Shown: positions 27,349 to 35,627 of the stretch, piece by piece
Numbering within the stretch: the stretch's first letter is position 1
Layout: the number at the start of each line of letters is the position of its first letter
Source of the DNA: an uncultured Eggerthella sp.
Lineage (GTDB): Bacteria > Actinomycetota > Coriobacteriia > Coriobacteriales > Eggerthellaceae
Assembly: GCA_937998355.1 (NCBI GenBank)
Contig: CALLDI010000009.1
Location: forward strand, 62,001-126,000
Direction of reading: 5' to 3'
DNA: 64,000 bases
Made by a program: the position numbers and the translations under genes
The notes under the pieces: model-generated
The model's database searches: none
Told to the model about the DNA's origin: nothing
Seen by the model: the letters and a program-made list of their open reading frames with translations, nothing else

Positions 27349-28273
27349 CGAACCGACCGAACAGCCCTACCGTTTCTTCGGAACCCAGGAAGAAGGCATC
27401 CAGGGCTTTCGCTCTGCGCAGTTCGATGATGCGCCCATCGGCGTGTTCGATTCAGGCTTTGGTGGTCTTACCGTCGCGCGAGAGATCATGAAGGCGCTCC
27501 CGAACGAGAACATCATCTATTTCGGCGACACGCTGCACTGTCCGTATGGCCCGCGTTCCTTCGAAGAAGTGCGCGGTTTCGTCGATGTTATCGGTACGTG
27601 GCTCGTCGAGCGAGGCGTGAAGATGATCGTCATCGCGTGCAATACCGCCACTGCAGCAGGGCTTTCATATGCTCAAACGACCTTCCCAGTGCCTGTGCTC
27701 GGTGTCGTCGAGCCAGGCGCGCGTGCAGCCGCCCGTGCGACGCGCAACAGGCGGGTAGGGGTCATCGCCACGAAGGGCACCGTCGAATCGGGCGTCTATA
27801 CCGATGCGATCCGCGCTGCCGATGCGGGCATCACGGTGTTCTCTACAGCCACGCCGCGCTTCGTCGAGATCGCAGAACTGGGCATTCGCATGGCGAAGGG
27901 CCCGATCGAGAATTACACCTCGCTTGCTTCACAGGTCTACATTCGTCCCGAATTCCAGGAGATCGCACAGGATTATCTCGACCCCCTGCGTCGCTGCGAG
28001 ATCGATACGCTCGTTCTGGGCTGCACTCATTTTCCCTTGCTGAAATCGCTCATCGGAGGCGTGGTCGGAAGAGACGTCGTGCTCATCTCGTCAGCATCCG
28101 AGGTCGCGCGTGATTGTGCGGATATGCTCGCACGTCGAGGCATCGCTGCTGATCCGAACAATGTTCCCAGCTACCATTTTTACACGTCAGGCGACGATAT
28201 CGAGGCGTTTCGTACGTTCGGAACGCGCGTGCTGCGTTTTCCGCTCGAAAACCTCCATCACGTCGTCCTTTAA
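27341..28273 (+). CDS. murI: Glutamate racemase
   Basis: Cofactor-independent racemase giving D-Glu for peptidoglycan. The GVFDSGFGGLTVAREI start and two catalytic cysteine motifs, VIACNTATAAG and LGCTHFPLL, are intact. 310 residues, with an N-terminal ~30-residue stretch longer than in E. coli relatives. No own ribosome binding site; it overlaps the L,D-transpeptidase by eight bases and is likely translationally coupled. rdgB follows after nine bases. Confidence 0.94.
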   Translation: MTNEPTEQPYRFFGTQEEGIQGFRSAQFDDAPIGVFDSGFGGLTVAREIMKALPNENIIYFGDTLHCPYGPRSFEEVRGFVDVIGTWLVERGVKMIVIACNTATAAGLSYAQTTFPVPVLGVVEPGARAAARATRNRRVGVIATKGTVESGVYTDAIRAADAGITVFSTATPRFVEIAELGIRMAKGPIENYTSLASQVYIRPEFQEIAQDYLDPLRRCEIDTLVLGCTHFPLLKSLIGGVVGRDVVLISSASEVARDCADMLARRGIAADPNNVPSYHFYTSGDDIEAFRTFGTRVLRFPLENLHHVVL

Positions 28274-28282
28274 GGAGCTTCC

Positions 28283-28876
28283 ATGTCGAAACGCGTCATC
28301 ATCGCCACGAACAATGCTCATAAGGTCACCGAGATTCGCGATACGTTCGCAGGCCTTGGATGGGAATGCCTGAGCCTGAGGGAAGCGGGCATCGATTCGG
28401 ATCCTGAAGAGACAGGGGAGACGTTCGTCGAGAACGCCCGCATCAAGGCACGTGCAGCTCATGAGTTGTCTGGCTGTGCGGTACTGGCGGACGATTCTGG
28501 TCTCATCGTCGATGCGCTCGACGGGGCACCGGGTGTCTATTCATCGCGCTACGCTGGTGAAGATGGCAACGATGCGGCGAATAACGCGTTGCTCCTGAAG
28601 AATCTTGAGGGCGTTTCCGAGAAGGATCGTACGGCACATTTTTCCTGTGTGCTCGTCTTCATCGACGAAGATGGCACGGAGACCGTGGCAGAAGGCCGCG
28701 TGGATGGCCTCATCGGCTTCGAGGAACAGGGAAGCGAAGGTTTCGGTTACGATCCGCTCTTCTTGCCTGACGACTTCGACAACGAGAAGACCTTCGCCGA
28801 GCTCGGCCTCGCAGAAAAGCAGAAGGTCTCACACCGCGCCCGCGCGCTCGCATCACTGCTCGAACAACTTTCATGA
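28283..28876 (+). CDS. rdgB: XTP/dITP pyrophosphatase (Ham1/RdgB family)
   Basis: House-cleaning hydrolysis of deaminated purine triphosphates. N-terminal VIIATNNAHKVTEI, ADDSGLIVDALDGAPGVYSSRYAG and the GFGYDPLFLP motif are diagnostic. 197 residues, usual length. AAGGAG precedes ATG 28283. Third gene of the ldt-murI-rdgB group; murI-rdgB pairing is common. Confidence 0.95.
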   Translation: MSKRVIIATNNAHKVTEIRDTFAGLGWECLSLREAGIDSDPEETGETFVENARIKARAAHELSGCAVLADDSGLIVDALDGAPGVYSSRYAGEDGNDAANNALLLKNLEGVSEKDRTAHFSCVLVFIDEDGTETVAEGRVDGLIGFEEQGSEGFGYDPLFLPDDFDNEKTFAELGLAEKQKVSHRARALASLLEQLS

Positions 28877-28997
28877 TCCTGTGGCCCGTCGATAGCGATC
28901 AGCTTTCGAGATACTGTGACCTGCTGATATCTAAACAGTTGTCATGATTCCGTGATCCGTTTACGTTTTGGTCTGTCGTATCGATCGGTCGTCGCGT

Positions 28998-29195
28998 CAG
29001 GCTAATTTCGTGTTTTGGGAAGAAAATCGCGTTCTTAGCCGGTTTTTCTTGCCAAAACCGTATTTTTGTTATTGTCGTTCCTTCATCGGGTGGAGCGTTG
29101 TCACATATGCCGTGGTAGAGAAGGAATGTGCAAAGCGCACTACGATGAATTTCGGTAAGAACGTGATTTTTTACCAGAATCCTGAAATCAGCCTG
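28998..29195. repeat. Imperfect inverted repeat with ~43-bp arms, rdgB-tRNA gap
   Basis: The gap from 28877 to 29232 holds no gene I can support and is AT-rich. The left arm 28998-29040 (starts CAGGCTAATTTCG, ends CGTTCTTAGCC) is the inverted match of the right arm 29154-29195 (starts GGTAAGAACGTG, ends CAGCCTG), about 35 of 43 positions with small gaps. Short open frames on both strands inside it share KN(A/V)IF...EISL only because the arms are inverted copies. Confidence 0.65.
29040..29067 (+). terminator. Terminator-like hairpin downstream of rdgB
   Basis: CGGTTTT / AAAACCG with a seven-base loop, then TATTTTT. It lies 164 bases after the rdgB stop and inside the inverted-repeat element. 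Confidence 0.5.
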
Positions 29196-29201
29196 AAAAA
29201 G

Positions 29202-29222
29202 AAAAGCCCCCACAGGGAGCTT
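29202..29222 (-). terminator. Terminator after tRNA-Gly (minus strand)
   Basis: On the minus strand AAGCTCCC / GGGGGCTTTT with a TGT loop, followed by CTTTTT. It ends the tRNA-Pro/tRNA-Gly transcript. Confidence 0.8.
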
Positions 29223-29232
29223 AGAATTCAGA

Positions 29233-29306
29233 TGGAGCGGGTGACGAGAATCGAACTCGCGTGACCAGCTTGGAAGGCTGGAGTTCTACCATTGAACTAC
29301 ACCCGC
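29233..29306 (-). tRNA. tRNA-Gly (anticodon TCC)
   Basis: Cloverleaf readable on the minus strand: acceptor GCGGGTG/CACCCGC, anticodon loop CTTCCAA, T-loop GTTCGATTC, CCA encoded. 74 bases including CCA. Confidence 0.95.
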
Positions 29307-29316
29307 AAATAAAAAA

Positions 29317-29393
29317 TGGTCGGGATGACAGGATTCGAACCTGCGACATCCTGCTCCCAAAGCAGGCGCGCTACCAAACTGCGCCACATCCCG
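29317..29393 (-). tRNA. tRNA-Pro (anticodon TGG)
   Basis: Acceptor CGGGATG/CATCCCG, anticodon stem CCTGC/GCAGG around TTTGGGA, T-loop GGTTCGAATCC, CCA encoded. Ten bases upstream of tRNA-Gly on the same strand. Confidence 0.95.
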
Positions 29394-29408
29394 ACGCGAT
29401 GCCTAAAC

Positions 29409-29414
29409 ATTATA
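29409..29414 (-). promoter_or_regulatory. -10 element for the tRNA-Pro/tRNA-Gly transcript
   Basis: TATAAT on the minus strand, 15 bases upstream of tRNA-Pro; the -35 is not convincing. Confidence 0.5.
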
Positions 29415-29613
29415 ACAAATGGAAATGAGGCTATTGCTCTAATTTGGTGAATGGAAAATCAAAACGCGACATGGGGTTATAGTCATACTTAATAACAATT
29501 TTCAAAAGACCCGCTAATACTATTGGAACTTTAGAGGTAAAACAGAAACAATTGAGTCAAGGAAAGTGAACGTGTTATACGAAACCTAGAACGCGTTCGA
29601 GGGAAGGAGAATC

Positions 29614-30474
29614 ATGCCACACATCACGGGACACACCCAGACGATCGCGCTCATCGGATCGCCCGTCGAGCACTCGCTCTCGCCGGAAATGCACACCTGC
29701 TCTTTCGAAGAGCTTGGTATCGACTGCGTTTATCTTGCATACGACGTTGCACCTGAAGATCTCGAGGCTGCAGCAGCGGGCATGAAAGCGCTCGGCTTCG
29801 CTGGCTACAATGTCACGATGCCGCACAAGACCTTCATCCCTCAGTATCTGGACGGTCTTTCGGACGCTGCAGAGCTGATGGGTGCGGTAAACACGGTCGA
29901 TATCAAGAACGGCAAGGCGATCGGCCACAACACTGACGGTGCAGGTTTCATGCGCAACGTCAAGGAGAATGGTGTCGATGTCATCGGCAAGAAGATCACG
30001 CTCGTCGGTGCGGGCGGTGCAGGATCTGCTATCTACACCCAGGCTGCGCTCGACGGTGTCGCTGCTATCGACATCTACAACATGAAGGACAGCTTCTTCG
30101 ACGCTACCGCAGAGCGCGTCGCGAAGGTCGCCGAGAAGACGGGCTGCACCATGCGTCTCATCGACCTTGACGACAAAGAATCGCTGAAGCAGTCCATCGC
30201 TGAATCTGCGCTGTTCGTGAACGCTACGCGCGTCGGCATGGGGGATCTTGCCGATCAGAGCGTCATCCCTGCGGATTACCTGGTCGATGGTATCGCTGTT
30301 GCCGACACGGTCTATGAGCCGCGCAAGACCAAGCTCCTGAAGGACGCAGAGGCGAAGGGTCTCAAGGCCATCTCTGGCCTGGGCATGCTGCTGTGGCAGG
30401 CTGCCATTGCAGAGGACATCTGGGTCGGTAAGGAGATGCCGACCAAGCTCATCGAAGAGAAGTTCTTCAACTAA
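29614..30474 (+). CDS. Shikimate/quinate dehydrogenase, YdiB-like
   Basis: AroE-fold oxidoreductase. Substrate loop HSLSPEMH, catalytic Lys in NVTMPHKT and Asp in GHNTDGAGF are intact, and the nucleotide loop is GAGGAGSAI. After the third strand the sequence reads YNMKDSFFDATAERV, closer to the NRRDEFF pattern of YdiB, which uses NAD or NADP and quinate or shikimate, than to the NRT motif of biosynthetic AroE. 286 residues, SD GAAGGAG. It is followed by a Gfo/Idh oxidoreductase after 39 bases and a LysR gene, which looks more like a dedicated catabolic locus than the aromatic pathway. Substrate is inferred. Confidence 0.82.
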   Translation: MPHITGHTQTIALIGSPVEHSLSPEMHTCSFEELGIDCVYLAYDVAPEDLEAAAAGMKALGFAGYNVTMPHKTFIPQYLDGLSDAAELMGAVNTVDIKNGKAIGHNTDGAGFMRNVKENGVDVIGKKITLVGAGGAGSAIYTQAALDGVAAIDIYNMKDSFFDATAERVAKVAEKTGCTMRLIDLDDKESLKQSIAESALFVNATRVGMGDLADQSVIPADYLVDGIAVADTVYEPRKTKLLKDAEAKGLKAISGLGMLLWQAAIAEDIWVGKEMPTKLIEEKFFN

Positions 30475-30513
30475 TCGATTGATTCAAGGGTCACCACGGA
30501 AGGGGTTCATATC

Positions 30514-31560
30514 ATGGCAATCAGACTCGCAGTTTTCGGACTGAATCAAGGATCGAAGATCGCACGCGACGCTAAAGCGAGCGACGAGTTCGATCTGGTC
30601 GCAGTAGCAGGTTTCGGTCAACAGGCAGAAGATGTCGCAGCAGAGCTCGACGTGCCACTGTACGCAGATTTCAACGATCTGCTGAAAGAGGTGCCGCTCG
30701 ATGCGGTCGCCATCGCACTGCCCAACGGCCTTCATGTCAGTTCCACGCGTGCTTGCTTGGATGCGGGCATCAAGAACATCTTGCTGGAGAAGCCGATCGC
30801 TAACACCGTTGAAGAGGCGGAGGAGATCATCGCAATGTGCAACGAGGCGGGGGCGAAGTTGCTCATCGGTCACCATCGTCGTTCTTCTTCGAAGTACCTG
30901 TTCCTGCGCGAGTTCATCGAGTCCGGTCGTTTGGGGGATCTGGTCGGCGTTCAGGCATCGTACGCGATCGCGAAACCGTATTCCTACTACGATGTCGAAT
31001 GGCACACGAAGAAGGGTGGCGGTCCATTCCTCATCAATGCGATCCACGACATCGACGACCTCAACTACACCACGGGCATGAAGGCGACGCGCGTCTATGC
31101 GGCTGCGCGTAACACCATCCGCGGCAACGAGATCGAAGATTCCGCATCCATCGTGATCGAATTCGGCAATGGCGTCACGGCGACCTACTTCATCTCCGAC
31201 GGCACGCCCGGCCCCTGGAACTACGACCTTGCTGCAGAAGAGAACCACTTCTTCAAGTGGTGCCCGGGCGAGAACTCGCTGCGCTTCTTCGGCACGAAGG
31301 GTTCGCTCGGCTTCCCGAACATGGACTTCTACCACTATGCGGATGACGACCATTATGGCTGGGGCGAAGAGTTGATCACGGAGCACTTCGACATCGAGAA
31401 GAATGATCCGATGACCGCAGAGCTCGAGCATTTCGCAGACCTCTGCACGGGCCGTGAGACCACGCCGCGCTGTACGGGAGAAGACGGCATCGCGACCCTC
31501 AAGGTCATCAATGCGATCCTCGAATCTGCAGAGACCGGCACTCTGGTGGATATCGATTAA
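30514..31560 (+). CDS. Gfo/Idh/MocA-family oxidoreductase
   Basis: NAD(P)-dependent dehydrogenase of the glucose-fructose oxidoreductase / inositol dehydrogenase superfamily, 348 residues. The N-terminal Rossmann domain is divergent in the usual GxGxxG (GLNQGSK); the EKPIANTVEEAEE motif is canonical. The C-terminal domain carries GGGPFLINAIHDIDDL, where His and Asp are the usual catalytic pair. Substrates in this family range from sugars and inositols to cyclic polyols. Next to the YdiB-like dehydrogenase, a polyol or cyclitol such as quinate-type acids is plausible but unproven. A strong terminator follows. Confidence 0.85.
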   Translation: MAIRLAVFGLNQGSKIARDAKASDEFDLVAVAGFGQQAEDVAAELDVPLYADFNDLLKEVPLDAVAIALPNGLHVSSTRACLDAGIKNILLEKPIANTVEEAEEIIAMCNEAGAKLLIGHHRRSSSKYLFLREFIESGRLGDLVGVQASYAIAKPYSYYDVEWHTKKGGGPFLINAIHDIDDLNYTTGMKATRVYAAARNTIRGNEIEDSASIVIEFGNGVTATYFISDGTPGPWNYDLAAEENHFFKWCPGENSLRFFGTKGSLGFPNMDFYHYADDDHYGWGEELITEHFDIEKNDPMTAELEHFADLCTGRETTPRCTGEDGIATLKVINAILESAETGTLVDID

Positions 31561-31585
31561 GACACTTTCCTTTACTTCAATACAG

Positions 31586-31621
31586 CGGGAAAAGGCTCCT
31601 TCGGGAGTCTTTTCCCGTTTT
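31586..31621 (+). terminator. Strong terminator after the Gfo/Idh gene
   Basis: CGGGAAAAG-G-CTCC, TTCG tetraloop, GGAG-T-CTTTTCCCG, then TTTT; nearly perfect stem of about 13 pairs. Confidence 0.92.
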
Positions 31622-31766
31622 GGGACTCATTTGCTTTTATGTGAGAAGCACCTTTCTTGAAAGCGTCGTGGAGCATTTGGAGTATGATGGTCAACAGAAC
31701 AAGGGTCGAACAATGTGATCGCACCCTTCCCGTAGCCCTTCGAAGAGATTAAAGAGCACTCCGTCC

Positions 31767-32684
31767 GTGAATCTTTCGCACTTAATGTATTTCAAGAAGC
31801 TCGCTGAAGTGAAGCATTATACGAAAGCGGCATCTGAACTCTATATCGCACAGCCAACGCTCTCGGTCGCGATCTCGACGCTCGAGAAGGAGCTCGGTAC
31901 GCGCTTGTTCTATCGTGCGAACAACAAGATCGAGCTCACACCGTGCGGAAAAGAGTTCTACGAATACGTCTCACAAGGACTTCGCTCCATCGAAAAGGGC
32001 ATCCAGGCGGTTCAGGAATACGAAGGCAAGATCAACGGTACGCTCAACTTGGGCACGCTCTACGCCATGCAAGGCAAGGATTGGTCGCAGGCCATCCAGT
32101 CGTTCCATGATGAATGCGGTGCCGATCTTACCATTAACATCACGCAGGGTTTCACGCCCGTGCTCACCAAAGAGCTCGAAGCGGGCAAGCTCGATGTCAT
32201 ATTCGCAGGTAAACCAGAGCCTTCAAAGGATTTCAACAGCGTGTATTGCTGGGCTCAGGAGCTCGCGGTGGCAGTGAACAAGAAGCACCCGCTCGCGAAG
32301 AAGTCCTCGGTGAGTTTGAAGGATCTGGCCGATTATCATATCCTGACCTACCACGACAAGAGCCCGGTCTATGAAGAGATGACCAGCGTTCTGTCGCTTT
32401 CCGAAGAGCCTCTCGATGTCGAATTCGCCTACAACGACGAGATCACGCTCTCTTCTCTGGTCACTTCCGATTCTCAGGATGTCGCTTTGCTGTGCTATTC
32501 GTTCCTGGTCAAGGCATTCGATGAGGTCGCTTTCCTTTCGCTCGAAGAAGCGCCGAAGGAATTCCATAAGGTCTATCTGGTCTCGAAGAAGGAACGCTCA
32601 CAGCCCAAGGTGGTCTCCGATTTCGTCACGTTCATGACCAATTATCATTTTCCGACCGCCACGGTTCGCCCTTTGGGCAAGTGA
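31767..32684 (+). CDS. LysR-type transcriptional regulator
   Basis: N-terminal winged helix-turn-helix (MNLSHLMYFKKLAEVKHYTKAASELYIAQPTLSVAISTLEKELGTRLF) and a periplasmic-binding-like effector domain from ~90, typical 305 residues. Start is GTG 31767 with only a weak purine-rich site upstream. It lies downstream of the YdiB-like and Gfo/Idh genes and beyond their terminator, on the same strand, so it may regulate them without being cotranscribed. The effector is unknown. tRNA-Arg begins 31 bases after the stop. Confidence 0.9.
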   Translation: MNLSHLMYFKKLAEVKHYTKAASELYIAQPTLSVAISTLEKELGTRLFYRANNKIELTPCGKEFYEYVSQGLRSIEKGIQAVQEYEGKINGTLNLGTLYAMQGKDWSQAIQSFHDECGADLTINITQGFTPVLTKELEAGKLDVIFAGKPEPSKDFNSVYCWAQELAVAVNKKHPLAKKSSVSLKDLADYHILTYHDKSPVYEEMTSVLSLSEEPLDVEFAYNDEITLSSLVTSDSQDVALLCYSFLVKAFDEVAFLSLEEAPKEFHKVYLVSKKERSQPKVVSDFVTFMTNYHFPTATVRPLGK

Positions 32685-32697
32685 ACGCCCGCTAGGG

Positions 32698-32703
32698 TAT
32701 AAT
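32698..32703 (+). promoter_or_regulatory. -10 element for tRNA-Arg
   Basis: TATAAT 11 bases before the tRNA; any -35 would lie in the 3' end of the LysR gene and is weak. Confidence 0.6.
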
Positions 32704-32714
32704 GGTCAAGCTGT

Positions 32715-32791
32715 GCGCCCATAGCTCAGCTGGATAGAGCAGTGGACTTCTAATCCAAAGGTCGTAGGTTCGAATCCTACTGGGCGCGCCA
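32715..32791 (+). tRNA. tRNA-Arg (anticodon TCT)
   Basis: Acceptor GCGCCCA/TGGGCGC, anticodon stem GGACT..AATCC with loop CTTCTAA, T-loop GGTTCGAATCC, CCA encoded. A run of eight Ts follows directly and may end transcription. Confidence 0.95.
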
Positions 32792-32800
32792 TTTTTTTTG

Positions 32801-32828
32801 TTGACTGGATACCCCCTGGGGGTATAAT
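32801..32828 (+). promoter_or_regulatory. csoR-copA promoter with embedded CsoR-type operator
   Basis: TTGACT (32801-32806), 16-base spacer, TATAAT (32823-32828). A perfect 17-base palindrome ATACCCCCTGGGGGTAT (32809-32825) fills the spacer and overlaps the -10. This G/C-tract dyad is the classic CsoR-family operator, so Cu(I) binding to CsoR should relieve repression. Confidence 0.9.
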
Positions 32829-32871
32829 GGATCTCAATATACCTAGTTGAATGATAGGATTTGAGGTTCGT

Positions 32872-33174
32872 ATGACATCGTGCAACTGCGATATGCATCA
32901 CAAGAACACCCCACGAAGCGAAGAGCTGAAGCGCGAGGTCGAGCGCAGGCTGAATCGTGCGATCGGCCAGCTTAATGGTGTGAAGGATATGATCGACGAC
33001 GATCGCTACTGTGGCGATGTGCTCACGCAGCTCGCAGCAGTAGAGAGCGCGGTGAAGCGCGTCTCGGACCTGGTGCTGAAAGAGCACATGCGCACCTGCG
33101 TCATCGAGGAGATCCGCGCGGGCAATGATGAAGTGGTCGATGAGGTCATGCAGCTCATGCGCCGTTTTTCATGA
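32872..33174 (+). CDS. csoR: Copper-sensing repressor CsoR
   Basis: All-helical DUF156/CsoR-RcnR family repressor, 100 residues. The copper-binding trio is present with the right spacing: Cys47 (DRYCGDV), His72 and Cys76 (KEHMRTC), matching the x(25)x(4) spacing of known CsoR proteins. LNRAIGQLNGVKDMI is the N-terminal helix signature. Start ATG 32872 has a GAGG site; ATG 32851 is possible. The N-terminus also carries an extra CNCDMHH metal-ligand-like patch. Autoregulated through the operator just upstream; copA follows after 30 bases. Confidence 0.93.
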   Translation: MTSCNCDMHHKNTPRSEELKREVERRLNRAIGQLNGVKDMIDDDRYCGDVLTQLAAVESAVKRVSDLVLKEHMRTCVIEEIRAGNDEVVDEVMQLMRRFS

Positions 33175-33204
33175 TCATTCACTGAAGAGGGAAGCGAATC
33201 AACC

Positions 33205-35472
33205 ATGGAACAGACGATCCGACTTGCCATAGATGGCATGCACTGCGCGAACTGCGCAGCGAATATCGAGAAGCATTATCGAGCCGTACCGAGCGTCAAG
33301 GACGTCTCGGTCAATCTCGCGAACAACACGGGGCGCGTGACCTTCGACGCTGACGCCGCGACGGTCGACGACATGCTGCGCGTGTTTGATGATCTGTCGT
33401 TCACGGCAGAGATCATCCCGGAGGATGCCCCGCTCGTTGACGAAGGTCGTAGAGCGAAGGAGGCTGCGCGCGCGAAGCACGACCTGCGCGTTTTCGCCAC
33501 TTCGGCTATTCTCACCATCATCATCGTTGCGATCGGCATGATCCCCGGATGGCACATGGCGCTCGGTCATGCGCTCGCCTCGGTATTCACCGGGGCAGAC
33601 GCTTCGCATATCCAGTCCATGTTCGCAGGCAGCATCGTCTTGCTTGCTCTCACGATTCCTGTTCAATTCGGCTGCGGCATTCGCTTCTACAAGGGCGCGT
33701 TCGCCTCGCTCAAGAGCGGCAGCGCGAACATGGACGTGCTCGTGGCGCTCGGTACCTCCATCGCGTTCCTCTTCTCGCTCTGGATCACGTTCCTTCCGGT
33801 CATTACGGGGAATTGGAGCGATGCTGAGGTCGCGCTCGGCATCAACGACGGCATGCCCTACTTCGAGACGTGCGCGATGCTCATCACCTTCGTGCTGCTC
33901 GGCAAGATCCTGGAAACGCGCGCTAAGGGCGCGACGAACCAGGCGATCGAGTCGCTCATGAATCTCACGCCCCCTACCGCTCGCGTCGTGCGCACGGGAG
34001 CAGAGCTCGAGATCCCGCTCGCGCAGGTGATGGCGGGCGATCTGGTGTTGGTCGGTCCTGGCGAGAAGATACCGGTCGACGGCATCATCGTCGAAGGCAG
34101 CACCGAGATCGACGAATCGATGCTCACCGGTGAAGCGCTTCCGGTCATGAAGCGTGAAGGCGACGAGGTGACGGGCGGTACGCAGAATACCACGGGCGCG
34201 GTGACGCTGCGTGCGCTGCGCGTCGGTACCGATTCCACGCTCGCGCGCATCGTGCGTGCGGTCGAGGATGCACAAGGCTCGAAAGCCCCGGTGCAGCGTC
34301 TTGCGGATAAGATCGCATCGATCTTCGTACCGGTCATCCTCATCATCGCAGCTATCACGTTCTGCGTGTGGTTCTTCCTCGTTCCGCCTGCAGGCGCGAA
34401 CACGCTGCTCACGCAATCGCTCATGCCTGCCATCGCGGTAATCGTGGTGGCGTGCCCTTGCGCGCTCGGACTCGCAACGCCCACGGCGCTCATGGTCGGT
34501 ATGGGTAAAGGCGCTCAGCTGGGGATCCTCATCAAGGATGGTGAAGTGCTCGAGCGGCTGTGCAAGCTCGATGCGGCGGTATTCGATAAGACGGGCACCC
34601 TCACTAAGGGTGAGCCTGAGGTCGTTTCCTGTACCGTAGGCGCCGACGACCTGCGCCTTGCCGCCGCACTCGAAGCGAAGAGCGAGCATCCGCTCGCGCG
34701 CGCGGTCATACGCTATGCAGCCGCAGAAGGGATCGCGACCGATGCGCTTCCAGCACCGACGAACTTCAAAGCGCTCGTGGGCGAAGGTGTCGAAGGCGAA
34801 GTGGAAGGCCATCAGGTCTTCGTCGGTTCGCGTGTCACGATCGACGGGCATGATGCAGGAGGATTCGTCTTCGAGGACGAGCCGAAGCCCGATGTGCGCG
34901 AGGCGATCCGGGCGCTTGAGAATACCTACGAGGTGTCCACGTATCTGGTCACCGGCGATGGCCGCTCTCAGGCTGACGCGGTAGCCACCTCGGTCGGCAT
35001 CGAACTCACGCATGTTCATGCAGGCGTCAAGCCGCTCGAGAAGGCAGAATGCGTGAACGACGTGAAGATCGAGCTGGCTGAGGCGATGCTCGATCATGCC
35101 GAACACGGCGAAGGTGGCGCATCGAAACATGCGCCCGTCGTCGCGTTCGTAGGGGACGGCATCAACGATGCGCCTGCGCTCGCGGCTGCGGATGTCGGCG
35201 TCACGATGGCTTCGGGCACCGATGTGGCCCTTGAAGCTGGATCGGTCGTTCTGATGCGCGACCGCTTGATGGACTTCGTCACGAGCCTGCGTCTTTCGAA
35301 GGCGACGATGCGCAAGATCAAGCAGAACCTTTTTTGGGCGCTCATCTATAACTGCATCATGATCCCACTGGCGGCTTTCGGTATCCTCGCGCCCGCGCTC
35401 GCCGGTGCAGCGATGGCACTCTCGAGCGTCTCGGTGGTCAGCAACTCGCTGCTGCTGAAGCGTTTCAAGTAG
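33205..35472 (+). CDS. copA: Copper-exporting P1B-type ATPase
   Basis: Membrane pump driving Cu(I) out of the cytosol. One N-terminal heavy-metal domain with GMHCANCAANIEKH (residues ~10-70), about eight membrane helices, the CPC site in VVACPCALGLATP, phosphorylation site DKTGTLTKGEPEV, SEHPLARAV, and hinge GDGINDAPALAAADVGV. The CPC motif plus csoR context support copper over zinc or cadmium. 755 residues. Odd: just before the hinge there is a ~20-residue insertion with several His (LDHAEHGEGGASKHAP) not usual in this position. No separate copZ chaperone is seen. Confidence 0.93.
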   Translation: MEQTIRLAIDGMHCANCAANIEKHYRAVPSVKDVSVNLANNTGRVTFDADAATVDDMLRVFDDLSFTAEIIPEDAPLVDEGRRAKEAARAKHDLRVFATSAILTIIIVAIGMIPGWHMALGHALASVFTGADASHIQSMFAGSIVLLALTIPVQFGCGIRFYKGAFASLKSGSANMDVLVALGTSIAFLFSLWITFLPVITGNWSDAEVALGINDGMPYFETCAMLITFVLLGKILETRAKGATNQAIESLMNLTPPTARVVRTGAELEIPLAQVMAGDLVLVGPGEKIPVDGIIVEGSTEIDESMLTGEALPVMKREGDEVTGGTQNTTGAVTLRALRVGTDSTLARIVRAVEDAQGSKAPVQRLADKIASIFVPVILIIAAITFCVWFFLVPPAGANTLLTQSLMPAIAVIVVACPCALGLATPTALMVGMGKGAQLGILIKDGEVLERLCKLDAAVFDKTGTLTKGEPEVVSCTVGADDLRLAAALEAKSEHPLARAVIRYAAAEGIATDALPAPTNFKALVGEGVEGEVEGHQVFVGSRVTIDGHDAGGFVFEDEPKPDVREAIRALENTYEVSTYLVTGDGRSQADAVATSVGIELTHVHAGVKPLEKAECVNDVKIELAEAMLDHAEHGEGGASKHAPVVAFVGDGINDAPALAAADVGVTMASGTDVALEAGSVVLMRDRLMDFVTSLRLSKATMRKIKQNLFWALIYNCIMIPLAAFGILAPALAGAAMALSSVSVVSNSLLLKRFK

Positions 35473-35500
35473 CCGATCGAGCGCGAAAGACCATGAACGA

Positions 35501-35535
35501 ACGGCAGGGTAGCGCGATCATCCTGCCGTTTCGCT
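35501..35535 (+). terminator. Candidate terminator after copA
   Basis: ACGGCAGG (35501-35508) pairs with CCTGCCGT (35522-35529), extendable by upstream GCGAAA with TTTCGC; the T-tract is short. Confidence 0.5.
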
Positions 35536-35627
35536 TGAAAACGACCATTTTCGCCAGAGGTTCATCCCAAACGATTCGAACAGATATACAATGATGTTTT
35601 CGTTTGAAACCGATCCAAGGAGCACGA

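Noticed and set aside
28899..29264. Small open frames on both strands (about 100 codons each) in the rdgB-tRNA gap
   Set aside because: Their shared residues (KN(A/V)IF...EISL) come from the two inverted DNA arms; one overlaps the tRNA-Gly gene, and neither has a ribosome binding site.
33199..35130. 643-codon minus-strand frame opposite copA
   Set aside because: Shadow of copA; composition dominated by Arg, Glu, Asp and His from reversed codons.
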